Part shown: piece after piece, positions 24,507 to 32,715 of the stretch | Position numbering within the stretch: position 1 is the stretch's first letter | Layout of the letters: the number at the start of each line of letters is the position of its first letter | DNA from: Gammaproteobacteria bacterium | GTDB taxonomy: Bacteria; Pseudomonadota; Gammaproteobacteria; Pseudomonadales; Azotimanducaceae | NCBI GenBank assembly: GCA_003248125.1 | Contig: QJXZ01000006.1 | Span: 1 to 32,888 of the forward strand | Direction: 5' to 3' | DNA: 32,888 nt | Notes under the pieces: model-generated | Seen by the model: only the letters and a program-made list of their open reading frames with translations | Told to the model about the DNA's origin: nothing | The model's database searches: none | Made by a program: the position numbers and the translations under genes

Positions 24507-27062
24507 ATGCCAACGCAGCGACCATTCGCAGCTTATGTAGGTGACGAACCCTACGTGTTCGTGTGCTACGGACACGACGATGACGCAGTGGTGTACCCGG
24601 AGATCGCGTGGCTGCGTGAACAGGGTACTCACATCTGGTACGACGAGGGCATCGAGCCCGGTCATGAATTCCCCGAGGCGATCGCGCGCGCCATCGAAGG
24701 TGCCGCGAAGGTGGTGTTCTACGTCAGCGGCAACTCGGTGGCGTCACGTCATTGCCGCAACGAAGTTTACTTTGCGCTCGAGCATGGCAAGACGCTCGTT
24801 GTCGTGCACCTCGAACCGACCAAGCTGCCCGCAGGCTTGGCACTCACCACGGCAACGACGCAAGCACTGCTTCGCCACGAACTGCCGGCCGAGGAATATC
24901 GGCGCAAGCTGGTCGCAGCGCTGACCGGAAGAGCGCCCGGTGTCGCAATGCCGAAGGTGCGTCGCCGGCGGCTCGGTGCATCATTCGCCCTTGCCTGCGT
25001 AGTTGTCGCTGCCATCGCGTTGACGGCGTTTGCGCCATCGTTCTACGAAAGTTGGCAAGGCGTGCAATGGGCGCGCAACGAAGCGCTGCCGGAAATCTCA
25101 CGCCTCGTCGACGAAAGCTGGCGCGACTACACGGCCGCCTATGCGCTGGCCGAGCAGGCCGAGCAACACATTCGCGGTGATCCGACATTGGATGCGCTGT
25201 TCGCGAAAGCCGCGGTTTGGATCAGCGTCGACAGCGAACCACGGGGCGCCGAGGTCTTCATCAAGCCGTATGCCGAGCCTAATGCGCCATGGCGATCGTT
25301 GGGCACGACACCGATTTCCGAAAAACGTGTGCCGATCGGCATCATGCGCTGGAAATTCGAGAAGCAGGGCTATGCGACCGTGGAGGCGGCCGAGCCGACG
25401 TGGTCGATCGGACTGCCTAGCAAGCTGCTCGTGGCCAATCGCGTGACCCGCACGCTAGATGCGCTCGAAGACACGCCCGACGGTATGGTCCGTGTGCCGG
25501 GCGACGGCGCACCGGAGGGGGAACTCGACGACTTCTTCATCGACCGCTACGAGGTGACCAATGCCGACTTCGCGCAGTTCGTCGCGGCCGGTGGTTACCA
25601 GAACGAGTCCCTCTGGCGGCAGCCCGTCTTCGAAGGTGACGCGGTTGTGCCGTGGCGCGAGGCTGTCGAGCGCTTCATCGACGAGACGGGGCGTCCGGGC
25701 CCCGCCACCTGGATGGTCGGCGACTACCGGCCGGGCACTGCCAACGAGCCAGTGCGCGGCGTGAGCTGGTATGAGGCGCTCGCCTATGCCGAATGGCGTG
25801 GCAATACGCTTCCGACCTCGCGTCATTGGGACCTCGCGCGCGGTGAGCGCTCGTCTATCTTGATGGAGCCGCCGCTCGGCGGATTCGGCACGTTTGCGCC
25901 GTTCAGCAACTTCCGGGGCGCCGGCCCGGTGCCGGTCGGCAGCTTGAACGGCCCGATGGCCTATGGCGCATACGACATGGCTGGCAACGTACGTGAATGG
26001 TGTTGGAACGAAACACCGCTCGGCCGCTTGATACGAGGTGGGGCGTGGGATGACAACATCTACAAGTTCAATGAGCCGAGCCAGGCGCCTGCGCTCGATC
26101 GCTCGCCGCAGAACGGCTTCAGGACCATGCGGCTAATGGGTCCTTTGGCATCGAGTCATCCGGTTCTGGCCCCGGTCGCGTACGTGGTGCCGCCCGAGCA
26201 TGCATTCGAACCGGTGAGCGATGAAGTGTTCGAGTTCTATCGCAACCAGTTCAGCTACGATTCCACACCCCTCAACGAGATTGTTCAGCAGATCGACGAG
26301 TCTGCGGCGAGCTTTCGCTACGAAGTCGTGGACATCGATGCGGCGTATGGTGGACAGCGCATGCGGATCCATCTCTTCTTGCCGAAGAATGCACAGCGGC
26401 CATTGCAGACGGTGGTCTACTTTCCAGGCAGCGCTACGTTGTCGACACCGTCTAGCGGCGATCTAGCCGGCTACTACGAGTACCCCACGTTCCTATCTTT
26501 TCTGGTCAAGAGTGGCCGGGCGGTAGCGTTTCCCATCTATGATGGAACCTTCGAGCGAATCGACCGTGTGCGGCCACCGCGATTCGTGGGCGAACAGACG
26601 GTGGCATACACCGAGTTCGTCGTACGACTGATAAAAGATCTACGGCGCAGCGTGGACTACCTGACCACGCGTGACGACATCGACGCAGATCGCATCGCGT
26701 ACTACGGTATGAGCTGGGGTGCCTTGATGGGCGCGGTTGCCGTGGCCATCGAGCCGCGCTTCAAGAGCGCAATCTTGCTCGCTGGCGGGATCGGCGCCCC
26801 GAAACGGCCGGAAGTCGACGAACGCCACTACGCGGAGCGCGTGACCACGCCGGTACTGATGTTGAATGGCCGCTTCGACACGTTGCATCCAGTCGAGCGG
26901 GCGATCCTGCCGCTGTTCGAGCGGTTCGGCGTCGACGATGAACAAAAGCGTCTACTGCTTTACGACACCGATCATATCCCGCCGCGTGAAGAATTCGTGC
27001 GCGAGTCGTTGGCGTGGCTGGATCGGTGGCTGGGGCCTTTGAGTACCTCCAATACGCGATGA
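24507..27062 (+). CDS. TIR domain - TM - PEGA-like - SUMF1-like - alpha/beta hydrolase fusion
   Basis: The 851-residue product joins five parts. Residues 10-140 form a TIR domain (VFVCYGHDDD, then WYDEGIEPG) with the expected catalytic Glu86 in VASRHCRNEV, so it may cleave NAD+. A basic RRRR (152-155) and a hydrophobic helix (157-176) give one transmembrane pass with the TIR inside the cell. Residues 238-300 are PEGA-like (VWISVDSEPRGAEVFI). Residues 325-545 are SUMF1-like (DRYEVTNADF, YDMAGNVREWCWN, RGGAW, NGFRTMR), lacking the cysteine pair of formylglycine-generating enzyme. Residues 600-845 are a hydrolase with Ser736 (GMSWG), Asp791 and His823. I infer the C-terminal part to be periplasmic. 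Kinase-SUMF1-hydrolase proteins with a TM helix exist; here a TIR takes the kinase's place. The start ATG at 24507 has no strong ribosome site. The nitrilase gene is convergent. Confidence 0.88.
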   Translation: MPTQRPFAAYVGDEPYVFVCYGHDDDAVVYPEIAWLREQGTHIWYDEGIEPGHEFPEAIARAIEGAAKVVFYVSGNSVASRHCRNEVYFALEHGKTLVVVHLEPTKLPAGLALTTATTQALLRHELPAEEYRRKLVAALTGRAPGVAMPKVRRRRLGASFALACVVVAAIALTAFAPSFYESWQGVQWARNEALPEISRLVDESWRDYTAAYALAEQAEQHIRGDPTLDALFAKAAVWISVDSEPRGAEVFIKPYAEPNAPWRSLGTTPISEKRVPIGIMRWKFEKQGYATVEAAEPTWSIGLPSKLLVANRVTRTLDALEDTPDGMVRVPGDGAPEGELDDFFIDRYEVTNADFAQFVAAGGYQNESLWRQPVFEGDAVVPWREAVERFIDETGRPGPATWMVGDYRPGTANEPVRGVSWYEALAYAEWRGNTLPTSRHWDLARGERSSILMEPPLGGFGTFAPFSNFRGAGPVPVGSLNGPMAYGAYDMAGNVREWCWNETPLGRLIRGGAWDDNIYKFNEPSQAPALDRSPQNGFRTMRLMGPLASSHPVLAPVAYVVPPEHAFEPVSDEVFEFYRNQFSYDSTPLNEIVQQIDESAASFRYEVVDIDAAYGGQRMRIHLFLPKNAQRPLQTVVYFPGSATLSTPSSGDLAGYYEYPTFLSFLVKSGRAVAFPIYDGTFERIDRVRPPRFVGEQTVAYTEFVVRLIKDLRRSVDYLTTRDDIDADRIAYYGMSWGALMGAVAVAIEPRFKSAILLAGGIGAPKRPEVDERHYAERVTTPVLMLNGRFDTLHPVERAILPLFERFGVDDEQKRLLLYDTDHIPPREEFVRESLAWLDRWLGPLSTSNTR

Positions 27063-27069
27063 CCATCGA

Positions 27070-27840
27070 CTAAGTCGTCGTCGGCGTGAAGCTCATCGCC
27101 TTCCACGCCTCGCGCGAATCCTCCAGCCAACATAGCAGCAATCCAGTCTCGTTCGCGGGCGCCTCGAGCTTTACTTCCCCGGTAGGTGCTATGACCAGGC
27201 TTCTGCCCATGTGCTTGATCTGCGGCGCCTCGATGTGCCGGGCCCAATTGCTGTGAAATATCCACGAACGGTGACGGCGCGCGAGGTCGATCGCGATGTC
27301 GGGCTGCGACGGTGGGCGAGCCATGCATCCTGGCCAAAATATCATTTGCGTGGCGGTTCCGAGCTCTTGCTCGAGCTCACGGCCATCGAGAATCTCCCGG
27401 CAGAGAACAACGGCGCTTTGAAGGCCAAGCGCTGTGAAATTCTCGCGATGCTTGCCTGCTTCGAACACCAGGGGTTCACCGGGCGGCATCAGGCGGATCT
27501 TGGCCGTGCTCGAGATCCGCGTGCCATCGGCGCCAAACATCAAGTAGGCGTCGAACGGCTTTTCGAACTCACCCCAAACTGGTGCCCCGATCGCCGCGGC
27601 TATGCCAAGCGCCTTGCACAATCGGGCAATGGCCTCGAGCGCGGCATCGATTGCATCGCGGTCCAACATTTCCGGCACCTTCGTATGAATTCCGGTGAGC
27701 ATCAGCTCGGGAAAGGCGACGAGGTCGGCGCCGAGCGCCGCAGCTGAGCGCAGTGCAACGTTGGCTGTCGTCAGATGATCAACGAGGGACCACACCATTT
27801 CGGGTTGGCAGATCGCGACTTTGGGCGTTGTGGCGACCAT
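27070..27840 (-). CDS. Carbon-nitrogen hydrolase (nitrilase superfamily)
   Basis: The 256-residue product has the complete Glu-Lys-Cys triad of the nitrilase superfamily: Glu45 (FPELMLTG), Lys114 (STAKIRL) and Cys147 (VVLCREI). The length and the ICQPE start are typical of the amidase or carbamoylase-like branches. The enzymes hydrolyse non-peptide C-N bonds; the substrate here is unknown. It is convergent with the TIR-fusion gene (7 bases apart) and on the same strand as the paralog 2 gene, which begins downstream of its own leader. Confidence 0.88.
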   Translation of the reverse strand: MVATTPKVAICQPEMVWSLVDHLTTANVALRSAAALGADLVAFPELMLTGIHTKVPEMLDRDAIDAALEAIARLCKALGIAAAIGAPVWGEFEKPFDAYLMFGADGTRISSTAKIRLMPPGEPLVFEAGKHRENFTALGLQSAVVLCREILDGRELEQELGTATQMIFWPGCMARPPSQPDIAIDLARRHRSWIFHSNWARHIEAPQIKHMGRSLVIAPTGEVKLEAPANETGLLLCWLEDSREAWKAMSFTPTTT

Positions 27841-27903
27841 CGAGCTAGCAGGGCGGTAGATTGACGGGGCCCAATGAGGCCGATGTCGCTAGGTGAAGCG
27901 GCA

Positions 27904-28386
27904 TCAACTTCCCGACAACTCTACGTTGGTGGCGGCGCGCTGCCGATCGACGCGATCGGCGACGTTCGGCGCCGCGATGCCAGCACCTCTTTCTCGCCAC
28001 CACGACTGCACGCCGGGCTGCGAGAAAAATTCATCCAACATGACCATGTGTCTCTCGTAGGCGGCCTTGGAAGGATAGACTCCTTCTATCTCCTGCATCA
28101 TTACGGTGTCCACGATTCCCGTGTACATCGCCATCATCAGATGAAACCGGTTCCGCTCGTCCGGGGACAGCGATTCGTAGTCGGCCGCCCCATGCCAGAA
28201 CAGCTTGGAAGTGGACTCGTTCTGGAACACCGAAGTTGTCAATTGCGTGAAGAGTTCGGCGATCTTCGAATACGCGTCAATTCGAGACTGACGGACTGAC
28301 GCGCGCAGTTGGAAACCGACGAACAAGAGCGAGATGATCACGGCGATACCGCCGACGAATTCTCCGATATTGGCCAAGTGCTCCAT
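27904..28386 (-). CDS. Membrane-anchored small protein, paralog 2 of 3
   Basis: The 160-residue product starts MEHLANIGEFVGGIAVIISLLFVGF (single N-terminal transmembrane helix), then QLRASVRQSRI. A helical domain with short acidic segments follows, and a GVQSWWRERG C-terminal segment with a WW pair, as in paralog 1. The frame extends upstream to 28599, but that part is Arg/Ala-rich and belongs to the neighbouring HIT gene region. I chose the ATG at 28386 on family pattern. The function is unknown. Confidence 0.72.
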   Translation of the reverse strand: MEHLANIGEFVGGIAVIISLLFVGFQLRASVRQSRIDAYSKIAELFTQLTTSVFQNESTSKLFWHGAADYESLSPDERNRFHLMMAMYTGIVDTVMMQEIEGVYPSKAAYERHMVMLDEFFSQPGVQSWWRERGAGIAAPNVADRVDRQRAATNVELSGS

Positions 28387-28502
28387 TTCGGCTCGCGCGA
28401 TTCGGTAATGCTCGTAGTTTACCCGCTGCGCGCAGTCATCACGCCTTGCATCGAAACGCTTCCATGCAGCGGACCCTGCTCGAAGTGGTGCCCCTGATAC
28501 CC

Positions 28503-28940
28503 TCAGACCAAAGGCTGCAACAAGTGGCGCATCGCCTCGCGAATGGCACCGTGCGCGGCAGCCGAGTACGGAACCGCTTTTGCCCAATTGTAGAACCAAG
28601 GCGGTTTGCGCCGATTTTCTTCGGGTTCGGACATGAAGCGCGGAAAAATGTGGGCGTGAAGCTCGGGTTCGGAGTTGCCGAGGATCTCGTAGTTGACGCG
28701 GTAACAGCCGGTGACCTCCATTAGCGCGTCACCGATCCTCGCCATGTCGGTGAGGAAGCACGTGCGCGCTTCGCCTCTCAGATCGTTGAGGCTGGGGACG
28801 ACTGGATCGGCCAGCAGTAGGCAATATCCAGGTAGGAACTGCACGTCGCCCATGACTCCCCACCCAGAACGGAGCCTGCAGATGACCCAGGGGTTGTTTC
28901 CGGATTGCGCGAGGGCTACGCGCTCTGCGATTAGTGCCAC
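28503..28940 (-). CDS. HIT-like family protein
   Basis: The 145-residue product shows the histidine-triad core in NSEPELHAHIFPRF (His95, His97), where the usual first His position is Glu93. The upstream strands, GVMGDVQFLPGYCLLLADP, also fit. HIT proteins are nucleotide hydrolases or transferases. The altered first position occurs in some HIT-like groups, so activity cannot be assumed. The gene sits 116 bases upstream of paralog 2 on the same strand, and 75 bases downstream of the dehydrogenase gene. Confidence 0.78.
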   Translation of the reverse strand: MALIAERVALAQSGNNPWVICRLRSGWGVMGDVQFLPGYCLLLADPVVPSLNDLRGEARTCFLTDMARIGDALMEVTGCYRVNYEILGNSEPELHAHIFPRFMSEPEENRRKPPWFYNWAKAVPYSAAAHGAIREAMRHLLQPLV

Positions 28941-29015
28941 GATGCCTCCGATCGGTGGGCCGTATTGTCTACTACGCGCTTTTGCCCGTGCGCAACATCG
29001 ACACGGTGTTCAGCC

Positions 29016-30083
29016 TCATGGCACGAGCACGAGCTTGCCTCTCGATGCTGCGCTCGGCAGCAGCTCGTGCGCGCGGCGCGCGTCGGATAGCGGCATGCGC
29101 TCGGCGACGACGGGGTCGATCTCGTTTGTGCGCAACAACGCGAGCAGCGACGCAAAGTCTTCGCGAAACCATGCCGCGTTACGCGGACCCCCACCGACGA
29201 GCGGCGCTCGCCCGAAACTCATGGGTACCCATTGGCGGCCCTTGTGCAACCTTTGAATTCGGTACGCCATCACTGTGCGATGCGTGAGGGCCCCACGAAG
29301 CGCTACGGCAGCAGTGGCACCATACCATTCGGCCCATGCCCGCCAGCTTCTGCGACCTGCGTCGAGTGTCGAGTAGTGGCCGTATACCACGAGCCGACCA
29401 TGGCTGGTCAACGCCCGAAAGGAGCGCAGCGACAGCGCCCCGCCGATGCCATCGAGTACCACGTTCACGCCATCACCGGTCAGCTCTCGCACGCGCGCCA
29501 GGAAGTTCTCGCGCCGATAGTCGATGGCAACGGCGCCATGGCGTTCGACTGCCGCACGGTCGCGGGCGGAAGCGGTGCCGTAGAGACGGCAGCCGTGCAA
29601 CGCGCCGAGTTCGAGTACCGCGGTACCGACCCGGCCCGCCGCACCGTGCACGAGCACGCTCTCTCCATGCTCTACCTTCGCCAAGCGATGCAGGAGCTGG
29701 TAGGCCGTCATGTAGGTCAACACGAGCGCGGTGACTCGAGCCGGATCGACGTCGCGAGGAATCTCCACGGCATCCTCCTCACGTACACACACACGCTCCG
29801 CATAAGCGCCCCAAACCGTCAGTGAAGCGATGTGGTCGCCAACACGAAGCCGTGCACAGCCGGCGCCAACCTCCTCGACCACGCCGACCAACTCGTAGCC
29901 GGGTGTGAACGGCGCTCTCGGCACACCGAGATACGTGCCCGCGCGTAGCTGCGCATCCGTGAACGACACACCGGCTGCCAGCATTCGAACGCACACCTCA
30001 CCGGCCCTTGGTTGCGGAGCGTCGCAATCGACGACCGTCAGTACCTCGGGTCCACCATAGTGATCGACGATCACTCGCTTCAT
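29016..30083 (-). CDS. Medium-chain dehydrogenase/reductase, quinone oxidoreductase-like
   Basis: The 355-residue product is an MDR-family protein. The GroES-like part is residues 1-125 (MKRVIVDHYGGPEVL, then PFTPGYELVGVVEEVG). The Rossmann domain has the NADPH-binding loop VLVHGAAGRVGTAVLELG. No catalytic or structural zinc cysteines are visible in the expected places, so it belongs to the zinc-independent quinone reductase-like branch. It probably reduces an enone or quinone using NADPH. It is followed by the HIT-like gene and preceded by RidA on the same strand, with 85 bases between. Confidence 0.9.
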   Translation of the reverse strand: MKRVIVDHYGGPEVLTVVDCDAPQPRAGEVCVRMLAAGVSFTDAQLRAGTYLGVPRAPFTPGYELVGVVEEVGAGCARLRVGDHIASLTVWGAYAERVCVREEDAVEIPRDVDPARVTALVLTYMTAYQLLHRLAKVEHGESVLVHGAAGRVGTAVLELGALHGCRLYGTASARDRAAVERHGAVAIDYRRENFLARVRELTGDGVNVVLDGIGGALSLRSFRALTSHGRLVVYGHYSTLDAGRRSWRAWAEWYGATAAVALRGALTHRTVMAYRIQRLHKGRQWVPMSFGRAPLVGGGPRNAAWFREDFASLLALLRTNEIDPVVAERMPLSDARRAHELLPSAASRGKLVLVP

Positions 30084-30168
30084 GCTCGAAAAGCCTGCTT
30101 GTGACTATGCAGCACAGAGTCGGCGTCGCACATAGACCGCGAGACGACACCAACTTTGTCGCGCCCCT

Positions 30169-30558
30169 TCACTCCCGGTGGACGATCGCATCCGCTTCGA
30201 ACTCAATCAGCCATTCGGGATCTATGAAGGCCGATACCTGCATGATGGTGTTGGCAGGTCGAATATCGTGAAAGAACTCGCCGTGCACACGCGCAACGGT
30301 CTCCCAGTCTTCGATACGCGTGAGGAGCGTGCGCGTGCGCACCACGTCACGGAGCGAGGCACCAGCGCTTTCCAAGGCGTCTCGAACAATCTCCAAGCAC
30401 CGACGCGCCTGTGCGTCGGGATCGCCGCGGCCGACTGTATGGCCATCGGGACCAAGCGGCGCCGTGCCGGACACGACGATTACATCGCCAACGCGGACCG
30501 CACGCGAGATACCGATCTTCGGTTCGTATGGACTGCCACTGGAGATGAGCGTGCGCAT
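30169..30558 (-). CDS. RidA family protein
   Basis: The 129-residue product matches the RidA/YjgF/UK114 family. Signature stretches are the strand VGDVIVVSGTAPLGPDG, the helix CLEIVRDALESAGASLRDVVRTRTLL and the C-terminal PANTIMQVSAFIDPEWLIEFEADAIV. RidA hydrolyses reactive enamine/imine intermediates in amino acid metabolism; members like this one may have specialised substrates. The start at 30558 is preceded by a 145-base gap to the end of paralog 3. Confidence 0.9.
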   Translation of the reverse strand: MRTLISSGSPYEPKIGISRAVRVGDVIVVSGTAPLGPDGHTVGRGDPDAQARRCLEIVRDALESAGASLRDVVRTRTLLTRIEDWETVARVHGEFFHDIRPANTIMQVSAFIDPEWLIEFEADAIVHRE

Positions 30559-30703
30559 GGTGCTCAGTTCAGTTCCAAATTGTGCGATAAGACGGCTTTG
30601 ACGTCTTGCTGGGCGACGCAGGACGACCTAACAGTTCGACGCAACTTCATGTCCTGCAATCACCCGTTGACGCCACCACTCCAGCGAGATGCAACGCGAC
30701 GTG

Positions 30704-31162
30704 TCAATTGGCCAAAACTCGGTCGATGGCATCGACGTATGAAGTTCTAAAGGTGTGTTTCTGGTCTGACCAATACTGTTCGTAGATCGGATCACTGGTC
30801 ATGATGTTTTGAATGGCGACCAGATCCGATTGCCACTGCTCCTCTGTTATGTAGCCTTTGATGTATAGGAAGTGGGAGTTCTCAAAATGGTTGAACAACA
30901 TGAATGGCTGCATGGAGAGGGTCAGCCTTTCGTAGGCGGTCAACGGCTCGCCAGCGTCAATCTTTCCGTGGATTGCGTACAAAGGCTCGCCATCGAGTAG
31001 TGTGGTTGCGAGTTCACGGCTTGCATCGGATCGCATCTGCGTGAGCGTGACGAGCGCGATTTCGTGTGTTTGTCGCAATTGGAGCCCGACGAAAATTAGC
31101 GACGTCACTATGGCGACGATGCCGACGAACTCTATTGCGAGCCGAGTAATCTCTGATTTCAT
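30704..31162 (-). CDS. Membrane-anchored small protein, paralog 3 of 3
   Basis: The 152-residue product starts MKSEITRLAIEFVGIVAIVTSLIFVGL, a single N-terminal helix, then QLRQTHEIAL. A helical domain with aromatic patches (MQPFMLFNHFENSHFLYIKGY) follows, and a C-terminal region ending TFRTSYVDAIDRVL, similar to the FVDAVEAA end of paralog 1. I chose the ATG at 31162 over 31231 because the extra residues are outside the shared pattern. It is divergent from the GFA gene, with 123 bases between. The function is unknown. Confidence 0.74.
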   Translation of the reverse strand: MKSEITRLAIEFVGIVAIVTSLIFVGLQLRQTHEIALVTLTQMRSDASRELATTLLDGEPLYAIHGKIDAGEPLTAYERLTLSMQPFMLFNHFENSHFLYIKGYITEEQWQSDLVAIQNIMTSDPIYEQYWSDQKHTFRTSYVDAIDRVLAN

Positions 31163-31285
31163 TGCTGTACCAATCCATGCTAAACGGCACCTCGCCAACC
31201 CCTTCTTTCCCCAAAAACCGTCGTTCGACATCTTATAGGACTTGCCGTAGCGTCGCGCGCTGAAGGATATGGAGGCGAGGGCTCG

Positions 31286-31765
31286 ATGACCGACGAACCC
31301 ATCGTTGGTGGATGTCAGTGCGAATCATTGCGTTTCGAGCTGAAGGCGCCGCCGCTCTTCACTCACGCGTGCCACTGCTTGAACTGCCAGCGTCGAAGCG
31401 GAACAGCGTTCGGCATGAGTACCATCGTTCTGCGACGCGATCTGATCGTGCTGAGCGGTGAACTGATGGCGAAGCAGACTAGCCCTCGTACGACGATCTA
31501 TCAATGCGCGTCTTGTGGGACAACGATCTACGCCGGATCCACCCGATTTCCATCAACCTACGTGGTTCGCGGCGGCACCGTCGATGATGCAAACGTGGTG
31601 GCGCCGGGCGCTCACATCTGGATCAAACGCAAGCATCCGTGGCTGGTGTTGCCAAATGACGTACCGCAGTTCGATGAAGACTACGACTTGAGGACCACTT
31701 GGCCGCGCGAAGCCCTCGACCGCCTGCGGGCCGCCAACGATGCATTGCCGTCGGGTCATGGCTGA
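31286..31765 (+). CDS. GFA (glutathione-dependent formaldehyde-activating) family protein
   Basis: The 159-residue product shows the zinc-binding cysteine pattern of the GFA/Mss4-like family: GGCQCESLRF (Cys10, Cys12), ACHCLNCQRRSG (Cys29, Cys31, Cys34) and QCASCGTTIYA (Cys74, Cys77). Family members bind zinc and glutathione, but most have no confirmed activity. The stop is at 31763-31765 and runs straight into an IS30 transposase remnant, so the native 3' flank may have been replaced. Confidence 0.9.
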   Translation: MTDEPIVGGCQCESLRFELKAPPLFTHACHCLNCQRRSGTAFGMSTIVLRRDLIVLSGELMAKQTSPRTTIYQCASCGTTIYAGSTRFPSTYVVRGGTVDDANVVAPGAHIWIKRKHPWLVLPNDVPQFDEDYDLRTTWPREALDRLRAANDALPSGHG

Positions 31766-32178
31766 ATGGGCACACCAAGCCCTGCATCGTGACTCTCGTC
31801 GAGCAAAAGTCTGGCTTCGTACTGATTGACAAGATGAAAGCACGCACAGCGCTCGAAGCAAACCGAGCGATGCTCGAGCTCATCGGGCGTCACCCGACGA
31901 GGCTCAATACGATCACCGCCGACAACGGCACTGAGTTCCACAGCTACGAGTTCATCGAGCGCCAGCATCCGGTCAAGTCCTACTTTGCGACGCCATCACT
32001 CGTGGGAGCGAGGCACGAACGAGAACACCAACGGCCTGATTCGTCAGTACCTGCCCAAAGGAACATCAAGGTGAGAATCACTCAGGAGGACTGCGATGGG
32101 ATCGCCGATCAGCTCAACAACAGACCGCGGAAGCGACATGGACTTAAGACACCGACAGAGATCCTGTTCACAACATAG
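31766..32178 (+). pseudogene. IS30-family transposase remnant
   Basis: The frame reads [20 protein letters not shown] and [18 protein letters not shown], then after about 31990 the family sequence [17 protein letters not shown] continues in a different frame. From about 32070 it returns as ITQEDCDGIADQLNNRPRKR. These are IS30-type integrase core elements carrying the second Asp (in TADNGT) and the Glu region of the DDE triad. The N-terminal half, with the HTH and the first catalytic Asp, is missing. With two frame changes and a missing 5' half the copy is dead. Confidence 0.85.
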
Positions 32179-32180
32179 TC

Positions 32181-32206
32181 AGTGTTGCACTTCGTGGTTG
32201 AACTCA
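32181..32206. repeat. Possible right end (IRR) of the IS30-family element
   Basis: The segment beginning AGTGTTGCACTTCGTGG, directly after the transposase stop, resembles terminal sequences of IS30-family elements, which I recall as carrying GTTGCACTT near the tip. It overlaps the last codons of the SnoaL-like gene. No left end is visible, so the call cannot be checked by pairing with a partner repeat within this window. Confidence 0.4.
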
Positions 32207-32587
32207 AGCGTCGGCCTCGATGCCAAAACGTTTCCGATGCTCGTCTGTGGCAGGAAATATTGACCACTCCGATACCCGACCGTTTGAGATCTCACAACGC
32301 CATATAACGCTACTTGGTTCCTCTTCAAACTCCGTAGGTATGTGGGAGCCGGTTGTATGTCCAATTAGATAGATGGCGTCGCGTTTGTCGTAGTCCTCAT
32401 CGACGTATATTCGATAGTCGGGATAAGCTTGAAAATAGCCTATCCAAGCTTTCTTAATCCGTTCTCGCCCAACAGTTGGCTCTTCACCCTCGACGAAGAA
32501 GCGGTGATCCTTTGCGGCCAAAGCAGCTAGCGCGTCGATATCTTGTGCGTTTATTGCATCTATCCAGCGGCTGGCTAGTGAGTCCAT
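32204..32587 (-). CDS. SnoaL-like/NTF2-fold cassette gene
   Basis: The 127-residue product has the SnoaL-like NTF2 pattern: SRWIDAINAQDIDALAALAA, then GRERIKKAWIGYFQAYPDYRI and a strand-rich C-terminal half (YLIGHTTGSH, VIWRCEISNGRVSEWSIF). The start ATG at 32587 lies 9 bases from the attC site, a position typical for an integron cassette gene. The codon and base composition is clearly richer in A and T than the neighbouring genes, fitting horizontal acquisition. Its stop falls in the IS30 end, so the original C-terminus may have been trimmed. The upstream extension to 32677 runs through the attC and is not used. Confidence 0.82.
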   Translation of the reverse strand: MDSLASRWIDAINAQDIDALAALAAKDHRFFVEGEEPTVGRERIKKAWIGYFQAYPDYRIYVDEDYDKRDAIYLIGHTTGSHIPTEFEEEPSSVIWRCEISNGRVSEWSIFPATDEHRKRFGIEADA

Positions 32588-32595
32588 GGTTTGAC

Positions 32596-32695
32596 GCCTA
32601 ACGTCGCGGTTCAGTGGCCCACGCCGGGAGGCGCGCAATTTGCGCATGCAAATTGCGTGACGCCCTAGTGGGTCCACTGCAACTGCTTGTTAGGC
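32596..32695 (-). other. Integron attC recombination site
   Basis: The 100-base site is bounded by GCCTAAC (32596-32602) and GTTAGGC (32689-32695), matching the RYYYAAC and GTTRRRY ends. Inside, arm GTTCAGTGGCCCAC (32609-32622) pairs with GTGGGTCCACTGCAAC (32668-32683), leaving two unpaired bases in the second arm. A central hairpin is built on GCAATTTGC/GCAAATTGC. Unpaired bases next to the R'' side, and ORFs either side on the minus strand, orient the cassette array to the minus strand. The 5-6 base spacers between arms and ends are also as expected. Confidence 0.93.
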
Positions 32696-32715
32696 GACCG
32701 CTGAGTGAAACCCGG

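Noticed and set aside
25479-26150. SUMF1-like domain as an active formylglycine-generating enzyme
   Set aside because: The Cys pair required for catalysis is not seen after the RGG segment, so a binding or structural role is more likely.
30626-30632. ACCTAAC, an attC-like end before the RidA gene
   Set aside because: No partner GTTRRRY pair at the right distance and no complementary arms could be found, so it is not an attC site.
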